Of a stretch of 43,100 nucleotides of DNA, positions 23,617 to 33,059 are shown piece by piece. Positions within the stretch are counted from its first letter, which is position 1; the number at the start of each line of letters is the position of its first letter. The notes beneath the pieces are model-generated. The model was not told where the DNA came from, did no database searches, and saw only the letters and a program-made list of their open reading frames with translations. The translations under genes and the position numbers were made by a program. The DNA is taken from positions 1 through 43,100 of the forward strand of contig NZ_CAIKKU010000692.1 in the NCBI RefSeq assembly GCF_903828115.1, given 5' to 3'. The DNA comes from an uncultured Thiodictyon sp. GTDB lineage: Bacteria > Pseudomonadota > Gammaproteobacteria > Chromatiales > Chromatiaceae.

Positions 23617-26600
23617 ATGAACAGATCCCTTCTGCGACGCATCATTCTCATCATCCCCGCGCTACCCATGGCGCTCCCCGTCGCCCTCGCCGACGGCAGC
23701 GGGTGGGGCCCGGTGTCCAACAGCACGGTCTCCATCGGCGGAGACCAGTTTTCGGTGGACCCCCGCGAGGGCGCGCTGAACTACGGCTACACCTTCTTCC
23801 AGGGCAATGTGAATTACGGCCAGACGCCCTTTTCCCTCGCCCTGCAGTATCAACAGGGGGCCGCCGGGACCTATGTCGGCACCTTCACCGACAGTAACAG
23901 CCATGCCCACCCCTTCGGCGCCAGCGCCTACCTGCCGACGGCCCTGCCGGAAACCACCCAGCCCAATTCCGGCAACAACGACGACGCGGGCGGCGTCTGG
24001 GACCTGAACCTGCCGGTGCTGTTCATCAACACGGCCTACGCCTCCGATTTCTACGGCAGCCACGCGGGGTCCAACGATTCCGATACGCACCCCTATGTCA
24101 CCGCCGCCCTCAACCTGGGCGACACCACTTACCAATACCTGACCCCGATGGCCTGGTTCAGCACCGATACGGTCAGCCCCGTACCCTGGGATGTCTGGAG
24201 CCAATCCTTCGTCGGCCACGCCCGCCCGCTGTACAGCAAGGACACGGCGTTCCTGACGATTCAGGTCTTCAATCTCGCGGACTTGGGGAGCGGCGATCCG
24301 GCGACGGGCAAGCAGCAGGGCATCCTGGTGCAGGACAAGGACGGCACCACCTATTATTTCGCCCCGGCGGTACTCTACGGCTGGGAGGGCCACAACGTCT
24401 ACAAACCGAGCTACAGCCCCAACAACAACTCCACCACCCCCAAGATGGACCAGGTGTTCGTCTACCGTATCGCCCGCATCGTCTACCCGACCGGGCTCTT
24501 CCTGAATTTCACCTATACGGACGATTTCAGCCACAACACCAGTCACACGGTGTCCATCACCGGCACCGACGGCAAGGCCATCGCCGAGGTGGCCTACAAC
24601 GCGAGCGTCGGCACGGTGAAGGTCGCCGACGCCACGGATACCTTGCAAGACCTCTACCAGATCAATTTCACCGGCGCCGATTTCCGCGTGAAGTCGATCG
24701 TCAATCTGTCAAACAGCCGGCAGGTGGAATACAGTTACGTCACCAACCAGTCGGTGCCTTATGTCTGGAACAACCAGACTGTTCTCAGCAGCATTACCAA
24801 CAAGTACACGGGCTATACCACGGCCATCGCGTACCAACAGTTCAACGCCCATGTCTACGATGCCGGCTGCAACAAGTTCCTGCTGGGCCAGGTGGCGGTG
24901 GACACCGTCAAGAACTACGACAATAACGGCACCGAGATCAGCAAGGCCAGCTACGACTTCGGCTTCAGCGACGACAGCAAGTCCAACTTCATCATTCCCC
25001 AGAAGTCGGGGGACAAGACCTATGGGTCCGGGCTCGCCCACTGGCTGGACGCCCTCTATTACCACGAGAACCACGACAGCAGCGGCTGTTCGTCCTCGGA
25101 CACGGTCAAGCCGACCGGCCTGACCTATGGCACCACGATCACCACCACCTACCCGAATGCCGACCGCAACCGGACCCAGACCCTGGTCTACGACGCCTAT
25201 GGCCGCACGCAAAGCGAAGCGGTGACCGCGAGCGGCGGGTGGAACAGTAGCCAGCCGATCACCCTGACCAGTTACAGTTACGCCCAAACCCCGGACCAGT
25301 TACAGGCGCTGGGCACCTATTCCGCCCTGCCGATGGCCTTCGCCTCGCCGGCCTCCACCGCCAGCGGCATGAACTTCTGCACGCTCAACGGCAGCCTGCT
25401 CTCCAATCCCACGGACACCCATGGCTGCATGATCAATCCCACCCAGAGCTGGGTCTACGACGCCGCCGGCAACCCCACCCAGGAAACCTCCCGCCTGGGG
25501 CAGTTGACCGAGTACAGCTACCTTCCGGCCAGCCAGACCAACCCGCCCAACGAACGCCTGGCGGTCACCTCGAAGCTGCACAGCATCGGCCTCGCCGGGG
25601 CGTCCTATGTCCTGCAGACCCAGCAGTTCCAGACTATCGCCGTAGCGCCGGCGGCCGGCAGCCTGCCCGGGGCGCTGACGCAGATGACGCTGCCGGTGTC
25701 CAATACGGAGGTACACTTCGACGCCAACCAGAGCAGCACCTATACCTACCGCACCGACACCATGGGCGGCTATGTCACCGGCAACACGGCCCAACCGGTG
25801 CTGAACGGCATCCTTACCCAGCGCACGCAGCAGGACAATACCGGCGTGTCCGACGTGGTGTCACTGACCACCCAATACGCACCAACCATGACCACCGCGG
25901 CCGGGGGCCAGGGCGTGCTGGCCGTGACCTCGACCCTGACCGGGCAGGCCCAGGGCGGCATCGGCGGCTACCGCAACCGCGGCGGCGCCCAGATCTCGTC
26001 CATGGGCTATCCCATTGCGGAAACGGACGGTCTCGGCCGCACCACCACCCACGCCTACGACGCCTACGGCCGCAGCGTCGCCCAAACCTATTTGCCGGGC
26101 ACGTCCTACCAGCAGGCCAGCGCCACCACCTACGACGATGCCTTGAGCTTCACACCCCAGCCGATCGATAACCAGGCCGCGGCGGCGACGCTGTTCAGCG
26201 TGCGCACCACCGACCCCTACGGCAACGTCACCATCAAGACCTACGACGCCCGCCAGCGTCAGACCGGCACCTTCGAGCAGCGGGTCGGCTCGGCCATGGT
26301 GCAGACCGACGGCTATCGGTACGAGAGCAGCTCCGACGACCGGTTGGCCACGGCAGTGCGCTATGGCGACGGCTGGCAGAAACAGGAGGATTATTACTAC
26401 GCCCACGGCGCCGCGCTGCAGGTCGCCACCGTGCCCGATGTCGGCCTGGCCGACGGCAAGCTCATCGACGGCATCAATGGCAACACCCTGACCTTCAAGT
26501 ATGCCCCCGGGGCCACGCCGACCACTATCGGCACCATCTACGGCCCGGTGAAGATCGTCCACGCCGGCCTGCTCAACCATCTGGTCTTGGCCGAGGCACA

Positions 26601-29600
26601 GATCGACGCCGGTGCCGCCACCGCGGCGCTGGCCGGCGTCGACCTGGCCAACCTATTCGCCGGCGGGGGCATGGTCACCGACGACTACAACCTCTGGACG
26701 AGCAGCGGCAATGGGATCCCGGCGATCCTCGACCCGTTGTACACGGCCATCGGCAATCTCCCCGGCAATTCGATCACACCGGGCAATGCCGACAACCTGC
26801 TCGAATACACCAGCTACGGCTATGACGAGTGGAACCGGCAGGTTTCCAGCACCCTCTACACCTTCTTCAACGCCGGCACCGACCCCAACAACGCCGCCCA
26901 GGTGCTCTCGAAAACCACCACCGCCCGGACCTACAATACCGGGCAGCGTGCGGTGACCATCACCTATCCCCAGGGCCAGCAGGAAACCCGCACCTATAAT
27001 CTGCTGAGCGGCCTGCAGAGCGCCCAATTGGCGGTCAACTACGCGGTCACCGATCTCGGCCGCCTCATCCATGACGGCCTGGGCCGCGTCGTGCAATACG
27101 ACGATACTCTCAACGGCGGTACCAGCACGGCCACCTATGCAGCGGGCACCGGACTCCTGACCACGGCCACCGATGCCTATGGCAATCAGGCGGCCTACAC
27201 CTATGATCCGAGCAGCTTCCTGCCGACCCAAACCGTGCTGACCCCCGCCGCGGGCGGGGCCGCGATTACGGTCAACCGCACCTATGACAACCATCTCAAG
27301 CCGACCGAGACCGCCGACAGCCAGGGTGCCATCTATGCGCGGTCCTATGCCGGCGACGGCTCATTGGTCACGGCGACCATGCAGTACATCAGCGGGACGC
27401 CCAACGGCAGCCGACTCTACTACGACGCCTACGGTGACCTGACTGCGTTCACGGATTCCTATCTGCCCCCCGTGCAAGGGGGTAATTGCGAGCAGCTCTG
27501 GCTCTCGCCGTCCTATTACGCGCTGAGCCGCGACGGCTTTGGGCGCCTCGCCAGCCTGTCCCTGCCGCCGGATGAGGGCAACTTCGGCAACGCCGGCTAC
27601 TACGGCGTGGTGCGCAGCCGTACCTACGATGCCGTCACGGGGTTGCTCAGCGGGGAAACCAAGGCCCAACTGCCGAGTCAGCTGAACTGTGATCCGTACA
27701 ATGTCGGCAACCTGAGCCTGACCACGGCCCTGCGCTATGACCAGAACCTGCGGCCCATTCTCAAGTCCGTGACCCGCAGCGACCTGGCCGGCACGGTCCC
27801 GGACCTGCCCGACGCCGTGGCCGATCTGGCCCTGACCGTGACCACCGCCACCAAGGCACTGACCAACAAGGATCTGAGCTACAGCATCACGGTCAAGAAC
27901 AAGTCCCCGCGCTTCGGCGGCCGGCCCGCCACCGGTGTGACCTTGAGCTTCGTCCCCGCCGGGGCCGCCGCCGCGGGCCTGGCCTACACCAGCATCCCGG
28001 CGGGTTGCACCGCGGACGGCGGCGGCCTCTCATGCACCCTGCCGGACCTGAGCGGTGGCCAGCAGGTCCGCCTGACCCTCAAGGTGAGGCCCAGCACCAC
28101 CGGGGGCCTGACCCCCACCATCCGCGCCCGTTCGGCGGCCCTCGACCCCAACGGGCGCAACCATGCCCTGACCGCGGCGGCCAAGGTCTGTGCCACCAGC
28201 ACCTGCGCGCCCGGCGCCGGCATCGCCTATCTCACCGACAGCGGCACCGGCGGCAGCGGCCCGGTGGGGACCGCGGTCTTCGCCGTTACCTACGACGCGG
28301 CCAGCCACATCGCCCAGAGCACCCGCCAGGACTTCGCCGGCACCAGCCTGACCGAGAACTTCACCTACGACCTGCAGACCGGCGCGCTGGTGGGCTACGC
28401 CAACGACGGCGGCTCGGCGGTGCCCAGCACCCGCTGGCCGGGGCTCATGCCAGTGAACGCCGCCTCCTATACCTACGATCTCTACGGCAATCTGACGCAG
28501 AAGGTCTACGCCCTCATCGGCCTTTCCAACGGCGGCGTCTCCGTCACCCTTGCGCCCGATGCCGACAATCCCTTCCGGCTGGCAAGCGTGGTGGAGAACT
28601 GGTTCGACCCGGCCGGCGCGGGCGGCCCGACGGCGACGGAAGGCTTCGTGAACGGCAGCTACACCTACGACATCGCCGGCAACGTCACCGCCGACCCCTA
28701 TGGCCGCACCTACAGCTACGACGCCCACGGCCTGCTCGGCAGCGTGACCCGCGCCGACGGCGGCTCGCAGGTCCTGCTGCGCGACGGGCTGGGGCACATC
28801 ATCCAGCGGCAGGCCACCTGGCTCGCCGACAGCGTGCTCGATTACGGCCACGCCCGGTCGAGCAACCACCAGTGGCAGGTGGGCTTGAGCGCCGGCACCA
28901 CCTATTTTCCGGATGAACTGTTCTTCGCGAACACCCAGCCCAACACCCTGGCCGTGACGGACCTGCTCGGGCGCCCGGTCAACACCCTGACCTACGGTAC
29001 CAACCCCGCCGGTTTCGGCGTGCTGGCCAATACCAGTTACCTGCCAGAGGGCATCGCCACCAATCTCATCGCCGCCAGCGCCGGTTTCCCGGCCGGGATC
29101 GCCGACACCACCCGGTATCCCGAGGGAGCGATGGGCACGGCGCTCGGCATCGACGTCGGCACCGGGCTGGAATTCAAAGGCGGCTACCGCGCCTACGACC
29201 CCGCCGTCGGCCGTTTCCTGCAATGGGATTGGCTGTCGCCGCTGGGGCGCGGCGGTCTGCACGGCTACGCCTACGCGGGCAATGACCCGGTCAACTTCGA
29301 TGATCCGACCGGTCAGTACCGGGAGGCCAAGACCCGCCGCTACGGCCCCAAGCCGCCCCATGCCCATCACGAGGGGTTCTGGCAGGGTCTGGCGGCGGGC
29401 TTGAAGGCCGGGGCCGAGTCGATCTACCTGGGGCCCTACCATTGGGGCAAGACGATGGAGCAGGACCTTGCCAAGGGCAACTGGGTCGGGCTCGGCAAGA
29501 TGCAGGCCGGCCAGGACTTCGACTCGGCGGTCAGGGCGGCACTCGGACCCTACTCGATGGTGTTCTCCGAGTTTGTGAGCACCAACGGGTCGGCTCTCAT

Positions 29601-30339
29601 GTCCGGCAAGGACCCCTTCAAGGCCCATGTGCCCTTCACGGGCAACTCCTATCAGATCGGCTATCAGTTGGGCGATCAAGGCGCCTCAGCGGCCGAAATG
29701 GCCGTGATCGCCTTGATCACGCTCGGGGCGGGCGCAGCGCTCGACGCCGCCGTCGTCGAGATCGAGTCCCTGAGCGTCGATGCCGACGTGGTCGCGGACG
29801 GCGCGCAGGCCGGGGATCCGATGCTCGGCTCGGAACGCGTCGCGGCGCAGGCCGAACAGATTTCGGTTAGGTCCGATAGCTCGATCACGTTGTTTGATGC
29901 CGACGACTTTTCGGATCTCGACTCCGACACCCCGAGTTCGGACCCCGCGAGTTCCGGCACCGGCAAGCCCGATACCATGAAGTATGGCGATCTGCGCCAA
30001 TTGCGAATGGTGGTAGAGAAAGAGCAGGGGGCCATGAAGACATGGACCCAGGGCGAGCGCGGCAAGTTCAATGACCTGTTGAACACCAAGTACCGCGATC
30101 CGCTGTCGAGTAAGTTCGAGTTCCAAGGCTCAGGTAGGCGATTGGACTTCGCTTCGGCCATGGACAGCACCCCCAAGTCCGTCTATTACCTGAAGCCGGT
30201 GGAGATCCTGAGTCACTTCGCCTTAGAAATCCAGGAGTCCAACGTCGGGGACGCCCAGGCGGCACCAGGGCCCAACCCGAACGACGATGCGGCCTCACGC
30301 GCACCAGGGGCGGCGTCGCCGCCCGTGCCCTACCAATGA
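23617..30339 (+). CDS. Large Sec-exported RHS/YD-repeat protein
   Basis: ATG at 23617 is preferred to ATG 23611 because GAGG then has 9 bases of spacing. The 2240-aa protein has a signal peptide (RRIILIIPALPMALPVALAD), an N-terminal beta domain, then YD repeats from about residue 520 (YDAYGRTQSEA, YDAAGNPTQET, TDGLGRTTTHAYDAYGR, TDAYGNQAAYTYD). A DUF11-like Ig-type module (about 1400-1525, LALTVTTATKALTNKDLSYS) is inserted. More YD repeats and the RHS core end motif (YRAYDPAVGRFLQWD...YAYAGNDPVNFDDPTG, about 1850-1900) follow. The last 340 residues form a variable C-terminal region, where RHS proteins carry their effector; its fold is not recognised. It lies between two PEP-CTERM genes and has no VgrG, Hcp or obvious immunity gene. 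Confidence 0.93.
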   Translation: MNRSLLRRIILIIPALPMALPVALADGSGWGPVSNSTVSIGGDQFSVDPREGALNYGYTFFQGNVNYGQTPFSLALQYQQGAAGTYVGTFTDSNSHAHPFGASAYLPTALPETTQPNSGNNDDAGGVWDLNLPVLFINTAYASDFYGSHAGSNDSDTHPYVTAALNLGDTTYQYLTPMAWFSTDTVSPVPWDVWSQSFVGHARPLYSKDTAFLTIQVFNLADLGSGDPATGKQQGILVQDKDGTTYYFAPAVLYGWEGHNVYKPSYSPNNNSTTPKMDQVFVYRIARIVYPTGLFLNFTYTDDFSHNTSHTVSITGTDGKAIAEVAYNASVGTVKVADATDTLQDLYQINFTGADFRVKSIVNLSNSRQVEYSYVTNQSVPYVWNNQTVLSSITNKYTGYTTAIAYQQFNAHVYDAGCNKFLLGQVAVDTVKNYDNNGTEISKASYDFGFSDDSKSNFIIPQKSGDKTYGSGLAHWLDALYYHENHDSSGCSSSDTVKPTGLTYGTTITTTYPNADRNRTQTLVYDAYGRTQSEAVTASGGWNSSQPITLTSYSYAQTPDQLQALGTYSALPMAFASPASTASGMNFCTLNGSLLSNPTDTHGCMINPTQSWVYDAAGNPTQETSRLGQLTEYSYLPASQTNPPNERLAVTSKLHSIGLAGASYVLQTQQFQTIAVAPAAGSLPGALTQMTLPVSNTEVHFDANQSSTYTYRTDTMGGYVTGNTAQPVLNGILTQRTQQDNTGVSDVVSLTTQYAPTMTTAAGGQGVLAVTSTLTGQAQGGIGGYRNRGGAQISSMGYPIAETDGLGRTTTHAYDAYGRSVAQTYLPGTSYQQASATTYDDALSFTPQPIDNQAAAATLFSVRTTDPYGNVTIKTYDARQRQTGTFEQRVGSAMVQTDGYRYESSSDDRLATAVRYGDGWQKQEDYYYAHGAALQVATVPDVGLADGKLIDGINGNTLTFKYAPGATPTTIGTIYGPVKIVHAGLLNHLVLAEAQIDAGAATAALAGVDLANLFAGGGMVTDDYNLWTSSGNGIPAILDPLYTAIGNLPGNSITPGNADNLLEYTSYGYDEWNRQVSSTLYTFFNAGTDPNNAAQVLSKTTTARTYNTGQRAVTITYPQGQQETRTYNLLSGLQSAQLAVNYAVTDLGRLIHDGLGRVVQYDDTLNGGTSTATYAAGTGLLTTATDAYGNQAAYTYDPSSFLPTQTVLTPAAGGAAITVNRTYDNHLKPTETADSQGAIYARSYAGDGSLVTATMQYISGTPNGSRLYYDAYGDLTAFTDSYLPPVQGGNCEQLWLSPSYYALSRDGFGRLASLSLPPDEGNFGNAGYYGVVRSRTYDAVTGLLSGETKAQLPSQLNCDPYNVGNLSLTTALRYDQNLRPILKSVTRSDLAGTVPDLPDAVADLALTVTTATKALTNKDLSYSITVKNKSPRFGGRPATGVTLSFVPAGAAAAGLAYTSIPAGCTADGGGLSCTLPDLSGGQQVRLTLKVRPSTTGGLTPTIRARSAALDPNGRNHALTAAAKVCATSTCAPGAGIAYLTDSGTGGSGPVGTAVFAVTYDAASHIAQSTRQDFAGTSLTENFTYDLQTGALVGYANDGGSAVPSTRWPGLMPVNAASYTYDLYGNLTQKVYALIGLSNGGVSVTLAPDADNPFRLASVVENWFDPAGAGGPTATEGFVNGSYTYDIAGNVTADPYGRTYSYDAHGLLGSVTRADGGSQVLLRDGLGHIIQRQATWLADSVLDYGHARSSNHQWQVGLSAGTTYFPDELFFANTQPNTLAVTDLLGRPVNTLTYGTNPAGFGVLANTSYLPEGIATNLIAASAGFPAGIADTTRYPEGAMGTALGIDVGTGLEFKGGYRAYDPAVGRFLQWDWLSPLGRGGLHGYAYAGNDPVNFDDPTGQYREAKTRRYGPKPPHAHHEGFWQGLAAGLKAGAESIYLGPYHWGKTMEQDLAKGNWVGLGKMQAGQDFDSAVRAALGPYSMVFSEFVSTNGSALMSGKDPFKAHVPFTGNSYQIGYQLGDQGASAAEMAVIALITLGAGAALDAAVVEIESLSVDADVVADGAQAGDPMLGSERVAAQAEQISVRSDSSITLFDADDFSDLDSDTPSSDPASSGTGKPDTMKYGDLRQLRMVVEKEQGAMKTWTQGERGKFNDLLNTKYRDPLSSKFEFQGSGRRLDFASAMDSTPKSVYYLKPVEILSHFALEIQESNVGDAQAAPGPNPNDDAASRAPGAASPPVPYQ

Positions 30340-30445
30340 GTCCGCAGACGTAATCCGTGGTGCCGGGCCCGTGCGGCAGCCGTCCATGGCGGCCGACGGC
30401 CCGGCGCAGCCTTCCAACCGCCACCCAAGCGAAGACCTCCTGACC

Positions 30446-31105
30446 ATGAAACCACAGTCTCATTTGGCGATCCTGTCCCTGCTCAGCGCCTGCGCCCTCG
30501 CCGCGACTGCCCAGGCCGGCGCACTCGTCGTGGACGGCGGTGAGCCGGACCAGTTAAGCGCCTTCCTGGCCGATTCCAGCCACGACTTCGCCGTCGCCGC
30601 GACCCGGTTCACGCTGGCGGATGCGGTCACGGTGAATCACCTGGAGTGGTGGGGCATCTACTTTCCCACCGGCGCGGTCGCGGTCACGGACGACTTCACG
30701 CTCGCGATCTACCCCGATGCCGGCGGCCTCCCCGGCGCTGCCCTAACCAGTGTCCACCTGGGCAATGTGCAGCGCGAGGCCACCGGCCAGACCGTCGTCC
30801 TCTGGCCGGAATACGCCTACACGGCCTTGTTCCCGGCGATCATCCTGGCCGCCGGCGACTATTTCCTGGGCCTCGGCAACGATCCCGCCGGCACCGAGCT
30901 CTGGGGCTGGGAGACCACTGCCGGGGGCTTGCAGGCCGGCGGTGTGTCCTACCATTCCGCGTCCGGCACCTGGCAGGAGGATGCCGCCGAAAACCTGGCC
31001 TTCCGCCTCTCCGTCCCCGCCCCCGGCAGTCTCGCCCTGCTCGCCATCGGTGGCGCCGGACTGGTCCGCAACCGCCGCCGGGCGCAAAGCGCGCGTAGCG
31101 CGTAG
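30446..31105 (+). CDS. PEP-CTERM-like exported protein
   Basis: ATG at 30446 gives 219 aa with a signal peptide ([20 protein letters not shown], ending near AQA-G), a beta-sandwich-like body ([29 protein letters not shown]) and a C-terminal sorting signal variant [18 protein letters not shown] followed by RNRRR. The usual Pro-Glu-Pro is Pro-Ala-Pro, as in the VPAPG subgroup of PEP-CTERM proteins. It follows the RHS gene by 106 bases on the same strand. Its cargo-like body has no catalytic motif that I recognise. Confidence 0.8.
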   Translation: MKPQSHLAILSLLSACALAATAQAGALVVDGGEPDQLSAFLADSSHDFAVAATRFTLADAVTVNHLEWWGIYFPTGAVAVTDDFTLAIYPDAGGLPGAALTSVHLGNVQREATGQTVVLWPEYAYTALFPAIILAAGDYFLGLGNDPAGTELWGWETTAGGLQAGGVSYHSASGTWQEDAAENLAFRLSVPAPGSLALLAIGGAGLVRNRRRAQSARSA

Positions 31106-31176
31106 GACGGCGCGCTTGTGGTACTTCATGCCTCACCCGGTCTAGCCGCGAGGTCACTGGTCCGCACAGCGGACCC

Positions 31177-31573
31177 TACAAGTTCCCGCCCTTCTGCGTC
31201 GGGGAGATCGGGCGCGTCGGCAACCCCAAGCGGCGCGAGACCGGCTACGGGCGGCTCGCCAAGCGCAGCGTGCTGGCCGTCATGCCCGGCATCGAGGCCT
31301 TCCCTTATTCGGTGCGGGTCGTCTCCGAGATCACCGAGTCCAATGGCTCAAGCTCCATGGCGAGCGTCTGCGGCACCAGCCTGTCGCTGATGGATGCCGG
31401 GGTGCCGATCAAGGGCGCGGTGGCCGGGGTCGCCATGGGCCTGATCAAGGAAGGCGACCGGAGAAGATCCGCGACGTGATCGGCAAGGGCGGCTCGGTCA
31501 TCCGTGCCATCACGGAGGAGACCGGCGCCACCATCGACATCAGCGACGCTGGCATGGTCAAGATCTTCTCAGT
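31177..31573 (+). pseudogene. Mosaic remnant of a second pnp gene
   Basis: 31177-31458 matches pnp codons at about 13558-13840 (second RNase PH domain, [20 protein letters not shown]). 31459-31573 matches pnp at about 14105-14219 (KH domain, [11 protein letters not shown]). The 265 or so bases between are deleted and the junction shifts the frame, giving a stop at once. By my count the first block has about 15 differences in 280 bases, ten of them synonymous; the second has about 10 in 113, mostly synonymous. So this is not a recent copy of the intact gene but a fragment of a related, formerly functional pnp. It has no start and cannot make PNPase. Confidence 0.9.
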
Positions 31574-31614
31574 ACCCCGAACTGGACGACGAAGACATCC
31601 GTCAAGCGCGGCGT
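31570..31614 (+). pseudogene. Possible DUF433-type antitoxin C-terminal scrap
   Basis: Directly after the pnp remnant the frame reads [15 protein letters not shown], which resembles the conserved C-terminal YP-x-L-x-x-E-D-I-x-x-A motif of DUF433 proteins (antitoxins of VapC-like or DUF5615 toxins). Only about 15 residues are present and the frame then runs into non-coding sequence. Short match, so uncertain. Confidence 0.35.
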
Positions 31615-31625
31615 GGTTCCGGGAT

Positions 31626-33059
31626 TTACTTGAGCGGCTTGACGCCCCCACGCCGACCAAGCCCAAACCCGACCCGGTACAGGTCCGGCAAATTCACGCG
31701 GCCATCTCTCATCGTCTCAAAAATACCAAGCCGTTCAAGATCGTTGCGAACCCCAGGCCAACTGCGGTCGACATGTTGCGGCGGCAGTCTTTCGTCTGAC
31801 GCGGATTTCAGACCACACGGGAAATGGTCGGCCCAACGCGATTCAATAACATCGAAGCTGCATGGTACGGTCAACCCCTGCAGCGGGTCCATGAGCCGCG
31901 TGACCCATGGATAGTCTTCGGCCATTTCCGCCACGCGGATTTCCGACGCCTTCTGCACGCCCCGCTTGATGCTCTCATAGTGGAGCGCATACAAATGGTC
32001 GGGATACTTCTCGAACGAATCCTCGGCCGCGGCGCGAATAGCAGCGAGAAAGGAACGGGGCGAGGTGCGCCCTCGCCCATCGGCCAGATGGCTCACCGAC
32101 CAGACATAGGGAACCCCGCGGCGGCGGTCGCGGCCCATCCAAGGTCCGGACAGCGCCTCGAACAATCCGCGCTGTGTGACGCTGTCGCGCTTGACCTCCT
32201 CCGCGAGACGCCATACAGCCCCATACTCTGGCGGCGGCAAACCCACGACCTCCTGGTAGACTTCGCGCAGACGAGCGCCATGTTCACCGGGTGCATTGCA
32301 GAGCATTTGCCACATCAAGCCGTGGAGATCGTGTGGCGCCCAAGTCAGTTCAGCTTTGGTGGCAAGGAGCTTCGATGCATCGGGAAAATCAGTGATCGTG
32401 CGGGCCGATTGGTCCTCGCGCAGGAATACCTTTGCGTGCAAACAGGGGTAGGACTTGAGCCAGAGCACAACCCTGAGCAAGTCGCGCACGATGCTGTCCA
32501 TCGTTCGCCAGTCACTACTCGTGCGATCGAGGGCGTCAAAAACAATCAGCCCGAAGCGCTTCTTGTCCAGGAAATAGCGGTTGGCCTGTTCCATCAACTC
32601 GGCGAGCCGCTCGGGATTCGCCCGGCCCCAGGAAACTGTATCGCTCCAAGTGTCTTTTGGAATACCCCCCCCGATGACGCTCATGAGCCAGCGGGCAACG
32701 ACGGCGCGCCAGATGTCGTATGGCTCGCTACCGCCCTCTCTCAGTCGCGACAGCGACTCGCCGTCGGGAAAAGCTGCGATGTTCGGGGTAACGGCAAACC
32801 CGATATGGACATCCGTCCGTTCCAATTCGGGCACCGAGGTTCCGAGTGACGCACGCAGTTCGCTTGACCCGAGTGCAGCCGTCCAAAACGATTTTCCCAC
32901 CCCGCGCGCACCAATGACCAGGTTGCACTCCAGTCGCAGCGCCTTGATATGCGCCGGCGGTACATACATGTGCCGCTGATTGGGTACTTCACCGTGGTTC
33001 GAGGTCGTGAGCGGTAGCGCCTCGATGATGGCCTGACGGACGTCCTGTAACTCACGCAT
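31626..33059 (-). CDS. P-loop ATPase of KGGVGR cassette (third gene)
   Basis: The start at ATG 33059 ([17 protein letters not shown]) has GGAG upstream and overlaps the stop of the preceding gene by 8 bases; ATG 33074 is possible. The 477-aa product has Walker [19 protein letters not shown] (Gly50-Ser57), a Walker B-like [17 protein letters not shown] (about 165-180), [19 protein letters not shown] and a C-terminal segment that may be a winged helix ([20 protein letters not shown] then [14 protein letters not shown]). It resembles STAND-like or ORC-like ATPases with a DNA-binding tail, but no named family is certain. Its position in a tightly coupled operon behind the ParA-like ATPase suggests the two ATPases work as one machine. 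Confidence 0.75.
   Translation of the reverse strand: MRELQDVRQAIIEALPLTTSNHGEVPNQRHMYVPPAHIKALRLECNLVIGARGVGKSFWTAALGSSELRASLGTSVPELERTDVHIGFAVTPNIAAFPDGESLSRLREGGSEPYDIWRAVVARWLMSVIGGGIPKDTWSDTVSWGRANPERLAELMEQANRYFLDKKRFGLIVFDALDRTSSDWRTMDSIVRDLLRVVLWLKSYPCLHAKVFLREDQSARTITDFPDASKLLATKAELTWAPHDLHGLMWQMLCNAPGEHGARLREVYQEVVGLPPPEYGAVWRLAEEVKRDSVTQRGLFEALSGPWMGRDRRRGVPYVWSVSHLADGRGRTSPRSFLAAIRAAAEDSFEKYPDHLYALHYESIKRGVQKASEIRVAEMAEDYPWVTRLMDPLQGLTVPCSFDVIESRWADHFPCGLKSASDERLPPQHVDRSWPGVRNDLERLGIFETMRDGRVNLPDLYRVGFGLGRRGGVKPLK

Noticed and set aside
23617..30339. Type VI secretion RHS effector
   Set aside because: A Sec signal peptide and the absence of PAAR, VgrG, Hcp or an EagR-type chaperone argue against T6SS delivery.
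31118..31479. Functional short PNPase-like gene
   Set aside because: The fragment lacks a start, the first RNase PH domain and the S1 domain, and the deletion junction leads to a stop.
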